NCBI GenBank assembly: GCA_002495065.1
Contig: DADT01000040.1
Location: 127 to 41,811 of the forward strand
Source: Methanoregula sp. UBA471
Lineage (GTDB): Archaea; Halobacteriota; Methanomicrobia; Methanomicrobiales; Methanospirillaceae
Direction of reading: 5' to 3'
DNA: 41,685 nucleotides
The number at the start of each line of letters is the position of its first letter. Within the stretch, counting starts at the first letter, position 1. This document shows, piece by piece, positions 24,675 through 32,918 of the stretch. The translations under genes were made by a program, and so were the position numbers. The notes under the pieces were generated by a model. The model worked only from the letters and a program-made list of their open reading frames with translations, was not told the DNA's origin and made no database searches.

Positions 24675-24917
24675 CTATTTTTTATCCAGACGCTTTTTTA
24701 ATTCAATAAGATCTTCTTTTATTATTGTTATTTCGATTAAAAAAATTACAAGAATATACAAGAAAATAAGCGCAACAATAGTAAAAATACCTGAAAGGAG
24801 TTTAATTTCTGCCGACCATGGGGTCGAAGAAATTTGAAAACATATTGTAATAATTGCTATGAGCATCATTATGCCTATTTGCAGTTTCCATTTTATTGTA
24901 TCAATAGAATTACGCAT
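24675..24917 (-). CDS. Small two-helix membrane protein
   Basis: 80 residues with two hydrophobic spans (about 12-31 and 38-64) and a charged C-terminal helix IKEDLIELKKRLDKK that could form a coiled coil. Its start overlaps the end of the glycosyltransferase-like gene by 8 nt, so the two are co-translated and the proteins may associate in the membrane. Family not recognised. Confidence 0.6.
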   Translation of the reverse strand: MRNSIDTIKWKLQIGIMMLIAIITICFQISSTPWSAEIKLLSGIFTIVALIFLYILVIFLIEITIIKEDLIELKKRLDKK

Positions 24918-25731
24918 TAAGATCCCTTCGATATTTTATATAAGTCGAAATACTCAAAATTACGAAAAATATAGGAACGATTAAAGGTAGAATGCGAAAA
25001 ACGGCAGAAAAAGAAAAAATCACAAGTAAAAAATCGATAAATATTAAAAATGCTACTGAAGACATTATAAAAAATATCAGGCTGGTAATTATGATGTCAG
25101 ATCTTCTGATGATTTTTTCTGCATTCAATCTTATTAATTCAATTTTTTCGTTTGTAACAAAATTTATAAAATCATTAAAGGACGGAATTTCGTCGCCGAA
25201 ATTATTTAACAATTCTTTTTTAAAAACGTAAAATAACAAATTATTACTATTTTTTATCGGTTCTTTAAATTTATCGGTAAATTTGAAGGGTTGGTTTTCA
25301 TGATAGTCTTTATAATAACGATCAAAAATATTTTGGTAAATTCCAAAAGAAATATCCAAATTATTATTTTTTAAAAGCGGATCAATTGTTTTGTCGATTA
25401 ATTCAAGATTGTTTAAATTTGAAATATCCGCAATTGTAATATATTTACCCTGAATTTCCTTTGCTTTTTTCAATCCAATTTTCACTGTGTCGTCGTGATT
25501 CAATTTTTGGTTATTGGTAATAATATAATCAGGATTTACCAGTTCTGCAATTTTAACCGTTTCATCTTCTGAATTGCTATCTACCAAAATTATTGTTTTT
25601 GCATATCTTTTCAATTTTAATATGAACGAGGCAATCGTTGATTCTTCATTATAGGTTGGAACAATAGCGATTAAATCATTATATTTTGGTTGAATAATTG
25701 GGATATTTTTATTTTGTAAAATATCTTCCAT
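24910..25731 (-). CDS. Divergent GT2 glycosyltransferase-like membrane protein
   Basis: 273 residues. The N-terminal half resembles a family 2 glycosyltransferase: YNDLIAIVPTYNEESTIASF (17-36), then TIILVDSNSEDETVKIAE, the usual nucleotide-binding strand and D-x-S motif, and PDYIITNNQ. The metal-binding D-x-D region is altered to TIADISN, so catalysis is uncertain. Residues about 212-262 form two membrane spans and the C terminus is basic. A TATA-like GATTTAATATG (25755-25765, minus) 28 nt before the ATG suggests a leaderless message. It shares its transcript with the small membrane protein downstream. A role in lipid or surface sugar transfer is possible. Confidence 0.7.
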   Translation of the reverse strand: MEDILQNKNIPIIQPKYNDLIAIVPTYNEESTIASFILKLKRYAKTIILVDSNSEDETVKIAELVNPDYIITNNQKLNHDDTVKIGLKKAKEIQGKYITIADISNLNNLELIDKTIDPLLKNNNLDISFGIYQNIFDRYYKDYHENQPFKFTDKFKEPIKNSNNLLFYVFKKELLNNFGDEIPSFNDFINFVTNEKIELIRLNAEKIIRRSDIIITSLIFFIMSSVAFLIFIDFLLVIFSFSAVFRILPLIVPIFFVILSISTYIKYRRDLNA

Positions 25732-25775
25732 TGAACCAAATCTGCATTTTTCTCATATTAAATCTTTTTTCTATT

Positions 25776-26006
25776 TTATCGGGATCGTATTTTCGCTGGG
25801 AATAGCATTTTGAAAAGCACGAAACCGGCATATGCAATTATCAGAACGAATGCCAAGATAAATGCATAAGCCAACGGTTTTTCGGTGCATGTTTCACAAT
25901 AGAATATCACCAATGAAAGATACCAAATCATCGCGGTGGAAAGAACGATGCAAAATATGTATGCTATCGTTTTTCCAAAAGGCGGGGAAGAATTATCAGG
26001 CATCAT
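25776..26006 (-). CDS. Small two-helix membrane protein
   Basis: 76 residues, not recognised. Two hydrophobic spans (about 14-34, 46-68) flank a short loop with CETCTEK, whose two cysteines could bind a metal or form a disulfide. The end is basic (FPAKIRSR). It is on the same strand as the GT2-like gene and 45 nt upstream of it. Confidence 0.55.
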   Translation of the reverse strand: MMPDNSSPPFGKTIAYIFCIVLSTAMIWYLSLVIFYCETCTEKPLAYAFILAFVLIIAYAGFVLFKMLFPAKIRSR

Positions 26007-26080
26007 AGTGTTTTTAGTTTCGATAGTGTTGTACCCTTTTTATGATCTTATGCGTTAACTGATTGAACTTTGAAAGAATG

Positions 26081-27130
26081 TTATTCGATTTTTGCATGTT
26101 TACTTCTATTGCATTTTCTGCAGAGAAGTTGTATGTTATTCATAGAATTACTACCACCTTGGCTATAGGGGATGTTATGATCATATTCCAATTGCTGTGT
26201 GCTTCCACAGAGTACACATTTCCCACCATCTCTTTCCCATACTGCGGTTTTTACATCTGAAGGAATGTGTCGCAGATCCTTTGGATCTGATAAAGGAGGT
26301 CCTTCAGTGATGACAGATTCGGAAGGATTGTTATCTGGGGCGATCGGTTTTAATGACCGTGCAAGTCCTTTTCGTGCAATCCCACGATTAATCCAAGCAT
26401 CGGCATAATTAGGGTCAATTGTAATCGCCTTGTCACAAGAATCAAGGGCTTCTGCATACCGACCGAGATTAATCAGCACATATCCGCGGTTACTCCATGC
26501 CATTGCATCATTAGAATCTATTGTAATCGACTTGTCACAAGAGTCAAGAGCTTCTGCATACCGGCCGAGGCCACCCAGCACCGATCCGCGGTTGCTCCAC
26601 ACAAGTGCATTATTTGGATCGATTGTAATCGCTTTATCATATGAAGCAAGGGCTTCTGTACACCTGCCAAGTTTATCCAGCGCTAATCCGCGGTTGTTCC
26701 ATCCCATTTTATCATTTGGATCGATTGCAATTACCTTATCACAAGCTATAAGGGCTTCTGCATAATGACCAAGGCCATTCAGCGTTATTCCGAGGTTGCA
26801 CCACACTTTAATATTTTTGGGATCGAATGCAATCGCCTTATCAAAAGAAGAAAGGGCTTCGGCATCTCGGCCAAGTATACTTAAGGTGACCCCACGACCA
26901 TTCCATGCATCAGTATATTCTGGGTTAAACGAAATCGCCTTGTCAAATGATGAGAGTGATTCGGTATATCGACCGAGATAACCAAGAGATCTTCCCCGGT
27001 TACACCATGCTATGGCGTAATTGGGGTTGATTATAATTGCCTTGTCAAAAGAAGCAAGAGCTTTGGAATACTGATTCTGATCGAGAAAATCAATACCTTC
27101 CTTGAAATCTTGCTCTGCTTGGTCTTCCAT
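26081..27130 (-). CDS. TPR repeats fused to a C-terminal HNH endonuclease domain
   Basis: 349 residues. Residues 5-242 hold seven tetratricopeptide repeats of 34 residues, with a partial eighth (pattern W-x-N-R-G-x-x-L-x-x-L-G-R-Y-x-E-A-L-x-S-x-D-K-A-I-x-I-D-P-N). The repeats are near-identical at the DNA level, so 102-nt periodicity is visible. Residues about 290-349 are an HNH nuclease: CVLCGST, LEYDHNIPYSQGGSN, NIQLLCRKCNRSKH, i.e. two C-x-x-C zinc pairs around the D-H-N motif and the last His. The repeats probably bind a protein partner, which may direct the nuclease. No restriction or toxin partner gene sits next to it. A fusion of this form suggests defence or mobile-element biology, but this is inferred. 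Confidence 0.88.
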   Translation of the reverse strand: MEDQAEQDFKEGIDFLDQNQYSKALASFDKAIIINPNYAIAWCNRGRSLGYLGRYTESLSSFDKAISFNPEYTDAWNGRGVTLSILGRDAEALSSFDKAIAFDPKNIKVWCNLGITLNGLGHYAEALIACDKVIAIDPNDKMGWNNRGLALDKLGRCTEALASYDKAITIDPNNALVWSNRGSVLGGLGRYAEALDSCDKSITIDSNDAMAWSNRGYVLINLGRYAEALDSCDKAITIDPNYADAWINRGIARKGLARSLKPIAPDNNPSESVITEGPPLSDPKDLRHIPSDVKTAVWERDGGKCVLCGSTQQLEYDHNIPYSQGGSNSMNNIQLLCRKCNRSKHAKIE

Positions 27131-27266
27131 AATTTATACTCGACTATTCAGATATTCATTTTTGTGATTCATAATTAGTGGAATTTTAATGAAGAGTTCA
27201 TTTTCACACCATCCATGCCTATCAAAAAAGACTCCCCTATTGCAAAGCATATTTGAGGTCATTGGT

Positions 27267-27560
27267 ATGGGAAGGAGTTTTGAAAGTGTCCGGCAAGGTG
27301 TAAACAGCATTTCGGATCGTTGGACCCGTTCATCAAGATATTTGAGAAAAGATGATCAGAAGTATGCCGAAAAACTGGCAAAACTTGCAAAAATGCATTC
27401 GGGTGAATCGTTCTTTGGATGTGATGACGCTCTTGAAGCCGTATTATTTTCAGTGTTAATTGAGATGATCAAACGCCAGGAAAATCAGGGATGGTTGCCA
27501 GAACTATCCTACGATGAACGCCCGATGGATGGGGTATTGAGCTTAAAATACTGGACATGA
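27267..27560 (+). CDS. Conserved-looking hypothetical helical protein
   Basis: 97 residues from the ATG at 27267, which is preceded at proper distance by GAGGT; the frame is open upstream to 27189, but without a ribosome site. Predicted helical and soluble, with basic N-terminal half (SVRQGVNSISDRWTRSSRYL) and the stretch ALEAVLFSVLIEMIKRQ. I recall similar short proteins in other Methanomicrobiales but cannot name a family. Divergent from the TPR-HNH gene. Confidence 0.6.
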   Translation: MGRSFESVRQGVNSISDRWTRSSRYLRKDDQKYAEKLAKLAKMHSGESFFGCDDALEAVLFSVLIEMIKRQENQGWLPELSYDERPMDGVLSLKYWT

Positions 27561-27626
27561 ATGGAGCCTCATATTCGCATTCTGTTGGCAGATAAACAGA
27601 GATGAATTCTACAAAATGAAATTATA

Positions 27627-28640
27627 TTAGATCATCAATGTCATTTTTTGAGAAATATCACTATCCGCATTGATTTTTTGTTCGTTTGAACTAAATAAAA
27701 ATCCATGCGATTTATTAAATGCATCCAATGAATCTTTTTGTTTTCCAATTAATGCAAGCAAAATGATTTTATGAAACCATGCTCTCTCGTTAAAAGAATT
27801 AATTTCCAATGCACGGTTGTACGCTTTGAGTGCTGCTTTATGAGCACCAGAACGTTGAAGCACGAAACCAATATTGTTCCATGCCCAATCCGCATCAGAA
27901 TTAATCTTAATTGCTCTATTGAAATTTTTCTGAGCACCAGAATAATTTTCTTCGAAGTAAAACGTTACGCCAAGATTATTCCAAGCTTCTGCAAAATTTT
28001 TATCAAATTCTACAGCCTCTATAAATTTTAATTTCGCACCATGAACATTACCCCGTTGAAAATACTTCAATCCTTGAAGATTTAAGTTTTTTAGCTTATT
28101 TTGGTGAATTGAATTTGCTACCTTCATCGTTTTGTTGGCATCTGTCCGTTTGCCCAAACGACGAAGGGTCACACCCCGACAAAATAGTATTTCTTCTTCA
28201 ATTTTACTTTTTTCTCTTCCTTCTCTTTCAAGAGATTTCACTTCATCTTCGAGTTCCAATGTCTTATCGTCACCAAATCCTAAACTTTTGAATAATTTTC
28301 CTTTCTTTTTTAAAGTTGAAATATATTTTTTGTTTGAACCCTCTTGTCTAAGAATTGATATCGCTTCATCAAATGCTTGTAATGCATCATTATCCAATCC
28401 CAACTTTTGAAGTACGATTCCTTTCTGCATCCAAGCACTGATATACTCCGGAAATATATTTGTGGCTTCATTGAATACATCAAATGCTTCATCGTACATT
28501 TTGAGATTTAAATAAGCAATTCCTGAATAATAGAATGCCTCATGGCTATCTGAAGCATTTTTAAGCAAATCTATTGCTTTCTCATATTCCTTATCCTCTA
28601 TTAGACGGATAGCGTCATCAATCAAATCATTCGAAGTCAT
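27627..28640 (-). CDS. TPR-repeat protein
   Basis: 337 residues. TPR units are seen at about 4-100 (KEYEKAIDLLKNASDSHEAF, then YYSGIAYLNLKMYDEAFDVF, then WMQKGIVLQKLGLDNDALQ) and 190-310 (AWNNLGVTFYFEENYSGAQK, then WAWNNIGFVLQRSGAHKAAL). They are separated by a charged segment (about 105-175) rich in Lys and Glu. GGTGA stands 5 nt before the ATG, a good ribosome site. Likely a scaffold for protein contacts; no enzyme domain is seen. It shares its repeat type, but not its sequence, with the TPR-HNH protein 0.5 kb away. Confidence 0.82.
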   Translation of the reverse strand: MTSNDLIDDAIRLIEDKEYEKAIDLLKNASDSHEAFYYSGIAYLNLKMYDEAFDVFNEATNIFPEYISAWMQKGIVLQKLGLDNDALQAFDEAISILRQEGSNKKYISTLKKKGKLFKSLGFGDDKTLELEDEVKSLEREGREKSKIEEEILFCRGVTLRRLGKRTDANKTMKVANSIHQNKLKNLNLQGLKYFQRGNVHGAKLKFIEAVEFDKNFAEAWNNLGVTFYFEENYSGAQKNFNRAIKINSDADWAWNNIGFVLQRSGAHKAALKAYNRALEINSFNERAWFHKIILLALIGKQKDSLDAFNKSHGFLFSSNEQKINADSDISQKMTLMI

Positions 28641-28835
28641 GAGTTCACCGCTTCAACCAATTTTTTTATCATTAAATTTTGAAATTGTCAAATTTTTATT
28701 CTCCTGTTATTGTCTTTCACAAACTATTTTTTTAAGTTCTTTGAAGTAACATTTCTAATCCCCATTGGTTTTCAAGTATTTTTATAGATATTCGCATACG
28801 GTTGACCGAAAACATGAGGAGGGTAGTGTTCTTGA

Positions 28836-29021
28836 GGGGGATCCAGATTTTTCTTTGAGATACCATCGCTACAGAATCCGCAAAATAACCCATTCGAGCC
28901 AACCATAACAGAATGTCCCGCGTATTTTGTCCCGGAGCTCCCATCACCATTCATACCAGCAATCGCCATTGTCGGATTCCTTGGTGCTGTGCTTCTGATC
29001 AAGAAAACCAGAGAAGATTAA
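28836..29021 (+). pseudogene. Remnant of a surface protein: C-terminal membrane anchor
   Basis: An open frame of 61 codons without start ends in VPELPSPFIPAIAIVGFLGA, followed by VLLIKKTRED and TAA. This is the proline-rich stretch plus single membrane helix and basic end typical of large secreted methanogen surface proteins (PEFPS...GFLGAVLLI...TRE type). Upstream the frame is closed by a TGA at 28833-28835 and no ATG exists, so only the end of the gene is left. The minus-strand frames over this interval are shadows. Gap 28641-28835 shows nothing else. Confidence 0.45.
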
Positions 29022-29205
29022 TTTTTTTAATAGTCATATTCGCGTTCTATTGACAAATTTTATCTTCCGATATTAGAATGTTATATTTATATAATTGAAA
29101 CTACGGTTTAATCATTCAATTTGAGAACAGAATATTTTGGTAAAAACCGATAATATTAAAAAAAAAAGAAGTTTCGGTAAAGCTTGACAATATGGAAGAA
29201 TTTTT

Positions 29206-29904
29206 ATGAAGACTTTTTGGTTAACAGCTCTAATACTTATTCTCTCCTTTATTTCAGGATGTATAAACTCATCTCAAGTAATTGATGATCAAATTCCTGT
29301 AAGCTATCTTGAAATTACTAATTTATCCTGTAATGAGGAAGGTTCGAGCGGAATTTCAGGTAATATAAAAAATTTGGATGACGATTCTTTCAAAAAAGTT
29401 TCAGTGAAATATTCGATTTATAACGAATATGGTGCAAGAATATACTACAATTATGCTACGGTTTACAGAATAGAACCTCAACAATCTGTAAGATTCGTTG
29501 GATTAATTGCTGATGGCAATGTTAAAAGTCTTTGTAATGCGGGAAAAACAACAATTAAAGCATTTGCATTTCCCCCGGATTTTGATATTTCACGTAGAGC
29601 CTGTAAGAGTATGGATAATGATATACTGGTAATTGATTATTTTAATTATTCAACCTCTTTTGGTTCTCCAATAATTAATGGATATATAGAAAATACAGGT
29701 CCAAATTGGTACGAGAGTATTCTATTAAAGGCCGAAATTTTTGATAGTAATAATATAAGGATCGGTGAAGCAGGCACAAGAGTTCAAAATGTTGAGGGCT
29801 ATGAGAGAGTTATGTATTCAATGGTAATAAATGACTACATCGAAGAAAAATTACAACGTCATGAAAATATTAGACTACAAATAAAAACAACCATTAATTG
29901 TTAA
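29206..29904 (+). CDS. Predicted lipoprotein with two FxLYD-like domains
   Basis: 232 residues. A signal peptide with lipobox (FISGC, Cys19) indicates lipid anchoring on the outer face of the membrane. Two immunoglobulin-like repeats resembling FxLYD domains follow: YLEITNLSCNEEG through GNIKNLDDDSFKKVSVKY, and ILVIDYFNYSTSFG through GYIENTGPNWYESILLKAEI. The frame is AT-rich and its cysteines are few. A 5-codon frame (29192-29209) ends by overlapping the start codon (ATGA). Function unknown; such domains often bind peptides or the cell wall. Stands alone on the plus strand. Confidence 0.75.
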   Translation: MKTFWLTALILILSFISGCINSSQVIDDQIPVSYLEITNLSCNEEGSSGISGNIKNLDDDSFKKVSVKYSIYNEYGARIYYNYATVYRIEPQQSVRFVGLIADGNVKSLCNAGKTTIKAFAFPPDFDISRRACKSMDNDILVIDYFNYSTSFGSPIINGYIENTGPNWYESILLKAEIFDSNNIRIGEAGTRVQNVEGYERVMYSMVINDYIEEKLQRHENIRLQIKTTINC

Positions 29905-30336
29905 GTTATTATCATCCCGTGTATTTTTCATATTTCCAGAAAATTGAGATTGAAAATGAGATTCAGAAAAGTCTCAATTTTACGGTCATATTCGCGTTCT
30001 TTTGGCCAGATTTCCGGATCGCGGATAAATCCGGTATTCACTTTCACCCTTCCCTTGCATGATGTTCATAGGTTCAATTCTCTGATAATGGATAATGGAA
30101 AGCCAATACACGAGCTGCCGGGTTATCTGCCACCATTGCGGCCATGAATGGATATATATAGGAAACCAGCTTGCAAGCTTTGCGAAGATCAAATAAGCCT
30201 GTCCGGGTGTTATATCCAAGATACCATAATAGGGTTAAGATAGATTTGAAAAATGCGAGGGGACCAGGTTGTGGTAAATGCGTCTGAACAATTCTAAAAA
30301 TATAGATTTAAGTGAACATAGAAAATAAGGAATGAT
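29905..30336. other. Gap with a short dispersed motif and a possible gene remnant
   Basis: 432 nt. It holds one copy of a degenerate island-specific motif (29986-30025). On the minus strand (about 30080-30240) an open frame of some 55 codons has no start codon and reads partly like protein, so it may be a fragment; a competing frame is equally long, so I do not call it. TATA-like AAAATATAG lies just before 30305 for the next gene. Confidence 0.3.
29986..30025 (+). repeat. Degenerate short repeat of the AT-rich island
   Basis: The longest copy starts TCATATTCGCGTTCTTTTGG and ends CCGGATCGCGGA. Related copies in the same orientation are at 27569-27594, 29034-29056, 32446-32472 and 32793-32827 (the last with CTGTTGG, ATCTCCGGGTCGCGG). 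15-16 nt are identical between the 29034 and 29986 copies. Most lie just after gene or pseudogene ends and none is seen outside the island. Nature unknown. Confidence 0.4.
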
Positions 30337-30972
30337 ATGGAGCTAATCGGGGAGATGGAACATGTTATTGGAACGGGATTTAGAGTAATAAATTTTCCTG
30401 CATTTGAAATTCAAGACCCCAGTGATCCTGATGAATCATATTTAGAAATGACTCCAGAAGCAAAAAAACGTGCCAATGAAGTTATTGAATATATTAAAAA
30501 ATCCCGAGGTGAATTTATTTCAGGATGTGTTGATGTTGAGTATTTATTAGGAGAGTCGATTTCACGATTTTTTTTAGAAAAAAGTCCTAAAAGAGAGATA
30601 TTGCATGAATTAATTCTTGATACGCCATTTTTCTCATTCAAGAAAAAGAAAAATATTCTGCAATCGATTATGAAAAAATATCCAAATGAATTTGGAAATT
30701 TTAGTGATGAACAACGGAATAAATTTTTTACACGGTTAGAAAATATAATAAGAAAACGTAATGCGATGGCACATGGAGTTGTCATAATCGATTTAAAATC
30801 TGATAAAGCAGAACTTCAATTTTATGACGAGAATAAGAATAAAATGGATAAACTTCTAATTTCTCAGAAATTTTTCCAAGACCTTAAGGAAGAGATATCC
30901 ACAATTGTGTTTACATCATTTTGTGATATTGCACATCGTCCAACGATTATTGTTAACAGTGAAGTCCAATAA
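30337..30972 (+). CDS. HEPN-like protein (R-N-x-x-x-H motif)
   Basis: 211 residues, soluble and helical. The stretch IIRKRNAMAHGVV (about 143-155) carries R-x4-H (Arg-Asn-Ala-Met-Ala-His), the nuclease signature of many HEPN domains, preceded by a long amphipathic helix; an MltR-type or DUF4145-type protein would share this motif. TATA-like element about 35 nt upstream and AAGGA just before the ATG support the start. No nucleotidyltransferase or antitoxin gene is adjacent, so a toxin-antitoxin module is not shown. It has island-type codon use. Confidence 0.65.
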   Translation: MELIGEMEHVIGTGFRVINFPAFEIQDPSDPDESYLEMTPEAKKRANEVIEYIKKSRGEFISGCVDVEYLLGESISRFFLEKSPKREILHELILDTPFFSFKKKKNILQSIMKKYPNEFGNFSDEQRNKFFTRLENIIRKRNAMAHGVVIIDLKSDKAELQFYDENKNKMDKLLISQKFFQDLKEEISTIVFTSFCDIAHRPTIIVNSEVQ

Positions 30973-31191
30973 TCTGATGGCGGAAAAGATTTTTTATAAT
31001 CAATCAGGCTATATTTGATGGCATTCCAAGCAGTACTACCAGATATGGGGTGTCAGGCTTGCACCTTGTCTATTGTCTGCTTGATATTGCAACATTTTAC
31101 CCATTTCAGTTTTTATTCATAATTTATCATATTGGATAGAAAGAGCATAAATAAAATCTCGTTTATATGTATCAAAAAAAGATAGACTTGC

Positions 31192-31641
31192 TTATAAGCC
31201 AAGCAACTCTTTTTTCTTCTTGTCAAATTCGTCTTTAGTTATAATCCCTTCATCAAGTAGTTGTTTGAATTTTTTTATTTCATCAGCACCGCTAACGAAG
31301 ACTGGGTTAGTGTTTTGCTTTGATTTCTGCATCAGTTCTTCAATTTTTTCTTTCAATTGGGTCGCTGATTGATTTAGTATTCCACTGAATGTTACAGAAT
31401 TTTCATCTTTTTGTGCGTCAAAAACTCCTTTTCTGCTTTCGATTCCACCGGGTAGTGTAAATTGAATGTATCCGACTAATAGTCCTCCAAGTTTTAGCTG
31501 GATTCCCGTAATCTGATTGATATAAATTGTTTTTTCTCCTTTTGTAAGTCCTTGAGTTATTAGAGCTGTCAAACCCTTCCGTTTGATTATAAGTTTATCT
31601 CGGTATAACTCTATTTGACCGTTATTCCCTTCAAATTTCAT
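31192..31641 (-). CDS. PH-like (DUF4429-type) protein with C-terminal SHOCT motif
   Basis: 149 residues. The N-terminal part (KFEGNNGQIELYRDKLIIKR and the following beta strands to GGLLVGYIQFTLPGG) resembles the bacterial PH-like DUF4429 fold; the C terminus EIKKFKQLLDEGIITKDEF followed by DKKKKELLGL is a SHOCT (short C-terminal) motif, common in oligomerising membrane-associated proteins. The frame opens at a TTG at 31677 and has an ATG at 31659, but a TATA-like TATATTTTA lies about 27 nt before the ATG at 31641, so I use that one (leaderless). Next to it lies a zinc-ribbon membrane protein gene on the other strand. Confidence 0.75.
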   Translation of the reverse strand: MKFEGNNGQIELYRDKLIIKRKGLTALITQGLTKGEKTIYINQITGIQLKLGGLLVGYIQFTLPGGIESRKGVFDAQKDENSVTFSGILNQSATQLKEKIEELMQKSKQNTNPVFVSGADEIKKFKQLLDEGIITKDEFDKKKKELLGL

Positions 31642-31869
31642 TATTATTTCGGATGGCATAAATAAAATATAATTCAAGTTATTTTATTTGTTTGGTATTT
31701 TGCCGGTAACCTGGCAACATCAATCCAGGCAAAATTGCTACCAACTGCATGCATCGCCAATATAGTGCTTTCTTCTGAACGAACCCAAAACATGAAAATT
31801 TGTACAAATACTCGCGGCGGCAACTTTTATTTCACAATATTAAACATCTTTCAAGCCACTCGTAAATTT

Positions 31870-32211
31870 ATGTTCTGTCCGAAATGCGGAAAGGAAAACC
31901 CCGATACAAACCATTTTTGCGGCGTGTGTGGTGCCAGCCTGATAAAAAATACTCCCAAAAAAACATCGGTATTCGCACCGATGGTTCCTTTGATAATAAT
32001 TGGAATACTTGTTATTTTGTCGATGTATTTACTCCCGCTGTTTGACTTCGGACCATCGAAAATCACTCTGGCACAGACCGTAGAATATTGCAATTCTATG
32101 AGGTGGTTGGGCGGGAATTGTTACGAAGCATCCTCATGGATGTTCTTTATAGGATGGGGTATTGGTCTTTTTACAATTATAGTCGGGCTTTTCAATTGGA
32201 GAAAGGAATAA
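31870..32211 (+). CDS. Zinc-ribbon membrane protein
   Basis: 113 residues from the ATG at 31870. The first 25 residues are a zinc ribbon, FCPKCGKENPDTNHFCGVCG, with two C-x-x-C pairs; two hydrophobic spans follow (about 36-57 and 89-110), with a pair of cysteines between. TATA-like AATATTAAA (31836-31844) 26-34 nt upstream fits a leaderless start; the longer frame from 31735 is not supported. Ribbon-plus-membrane proteins of this kind are common in archaea, mostly without known function. Confidence 0.75.
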   Translation: MFCPKCGKENPDTNHFCGVCGASLIKNTPKKTSVFAPMVPLIIIGILVILSMYLLPLFDFGPSKITLAQTVEYCNSMRWLGGNCYEASSWMFFIGWGIGLFTIIVGLFNWRKE

Positions 32212-32218
32212 TCGATTT

Positions 32219-32368
32219 TTATTTTCCTTCCCGGATGTGGACACACTCACCACCTCTCCATCGCTCGCATTCTTCTTTCAGGCAGGGTACACAAGAGGGA
32301 ACGAAGTCAATCCCATGATCTATCCAGTTGTGAATTGAATTTTTCCGGCAGCACCAGTACGAAACCAT
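32219..32368 (-). CDS. Small cysteine-rich ORF (49 aa)
   Basis: Not in a longer frame: the ATG at 32368 and TAA at 32219 enclose 49 codons. The product starts MVSYWCCRKNSIHNW and has SCVPCLKEECERWRGGEC near the end, so cysteines at 6, 7, 26, 29, 34 and 42 could bind zinc or iron-sulfur. It is convergent with the zinc-ribbon gene, 7 nt away. No ribosome site or clear TATA box is seen, which keeps confidence low; the composition is the reason to list it. Confidence 0.35.
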   Translation of the reverse strand: MVSYWCCRKNSIHNWIDHGIDFVPSCVPCLKEECERWRGGECVHIREGK

Positions 32369-32503
32369 GGTCTATGGATTCTGCCGAATCCTTTAATGAA
32401 CCAGAGGCATGGAAGGTGTAACTGATCTCTGAAAAATGCCGACCCTCATATCTGTATTCTGTTAGGAGATCTCACCTGCTTTGCACCCAAACGGATACGG
32501 CAA

Positions 32504-32731
32504 TTATTTTTGCAATTTTTTAAGTTCTTTCTCTACAGCCATTGATGATATTATTGAAAACGCCAACCCGATGACAGCAAATGCCAAGCCAAGCGATCCC
32601 AATATTACATTCTGGTCAGTCGTTATTTTCGCAAGGTAGGCGGCGACAACTGCATAAATTAATAATAAAACAACGACAGCAATTCTCGAATAATACCAGA
32701 TTATCCCGAGTAGTGTTTCTCCTTCTGCCAT
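32504..32731 (-). CDS. Small two-helix membrane protein
   Basis: 75 residues from the ATG at 32731; an ATTTATCA (minus strand) about 28 nt upstream is a fair TATA box. Two hydrophobic spans (about 8-35 and 44-65) and a charged end VEKELKKLQK. The frame is open up to 32884, but that part overlaps another gene remnant and looks random, so I start at 32731. Not recognised. Confidence 0.55.
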   Translation of the reverse strand: MAEGETLLGIIWYYSRIAVVVLLLIYAVVAAYLAKITTDQNVILGSLGLAFAVIGLAFSIISSMAVEKELKKLQK

Positions 32732-32831
32732 AGGTAAGGTCTTTAACGAGTGCCATGATAAATTTTGAGAAATGTTTTGAAAAAGTCCATAGATTGATTC
32801 TGTTGGGGGATCTCCGGGTCGCGGATATGAT

Positions 32832-32918
32832 TCAGTCCACCAGCATCGTCTTACATGCCGGGCAATACTGCCAGCCGATTGCAAGCCATTTCTGAACGTG
32901 GTCCTTTGTCAGTTTTAC
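32832..32918 (-). pseudogene. Fragment of a zinc-binding protein
   Basis: An open frame of 28 codons with stop but no start reads KLTKDHVQKWLAIGWQYCPA followed by CKTMLVD. A single C-x-x-C near the end looks like half of a zinc ribbon. With no start and stop codons closing the frame upstream, it is most likely the broken 3' end of a gene. Confidence 0.3.

Noticed and set aside
26081..27130. Regular about 100-nt repeats that might be a CRISPR array
   Set aside because: The periodicity is 102 nt, in frame, and encodes TPR units; there are no constant short repeats with variable spacers. No CRISPR array was found elsewhere.
28772..29002. Minus-strand frame with an F-C-G-F-C stretch
   Set aside because: Overlaps the plus-strand surface-anchor remnant, which has the recognisable helix; the minus frame has no promoter or ribosome site.
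31021..31125. 34-codon plus-strand frame with three cysteines
   Set aside because: Very short, no upstream signal, and composition does not differ from chance.
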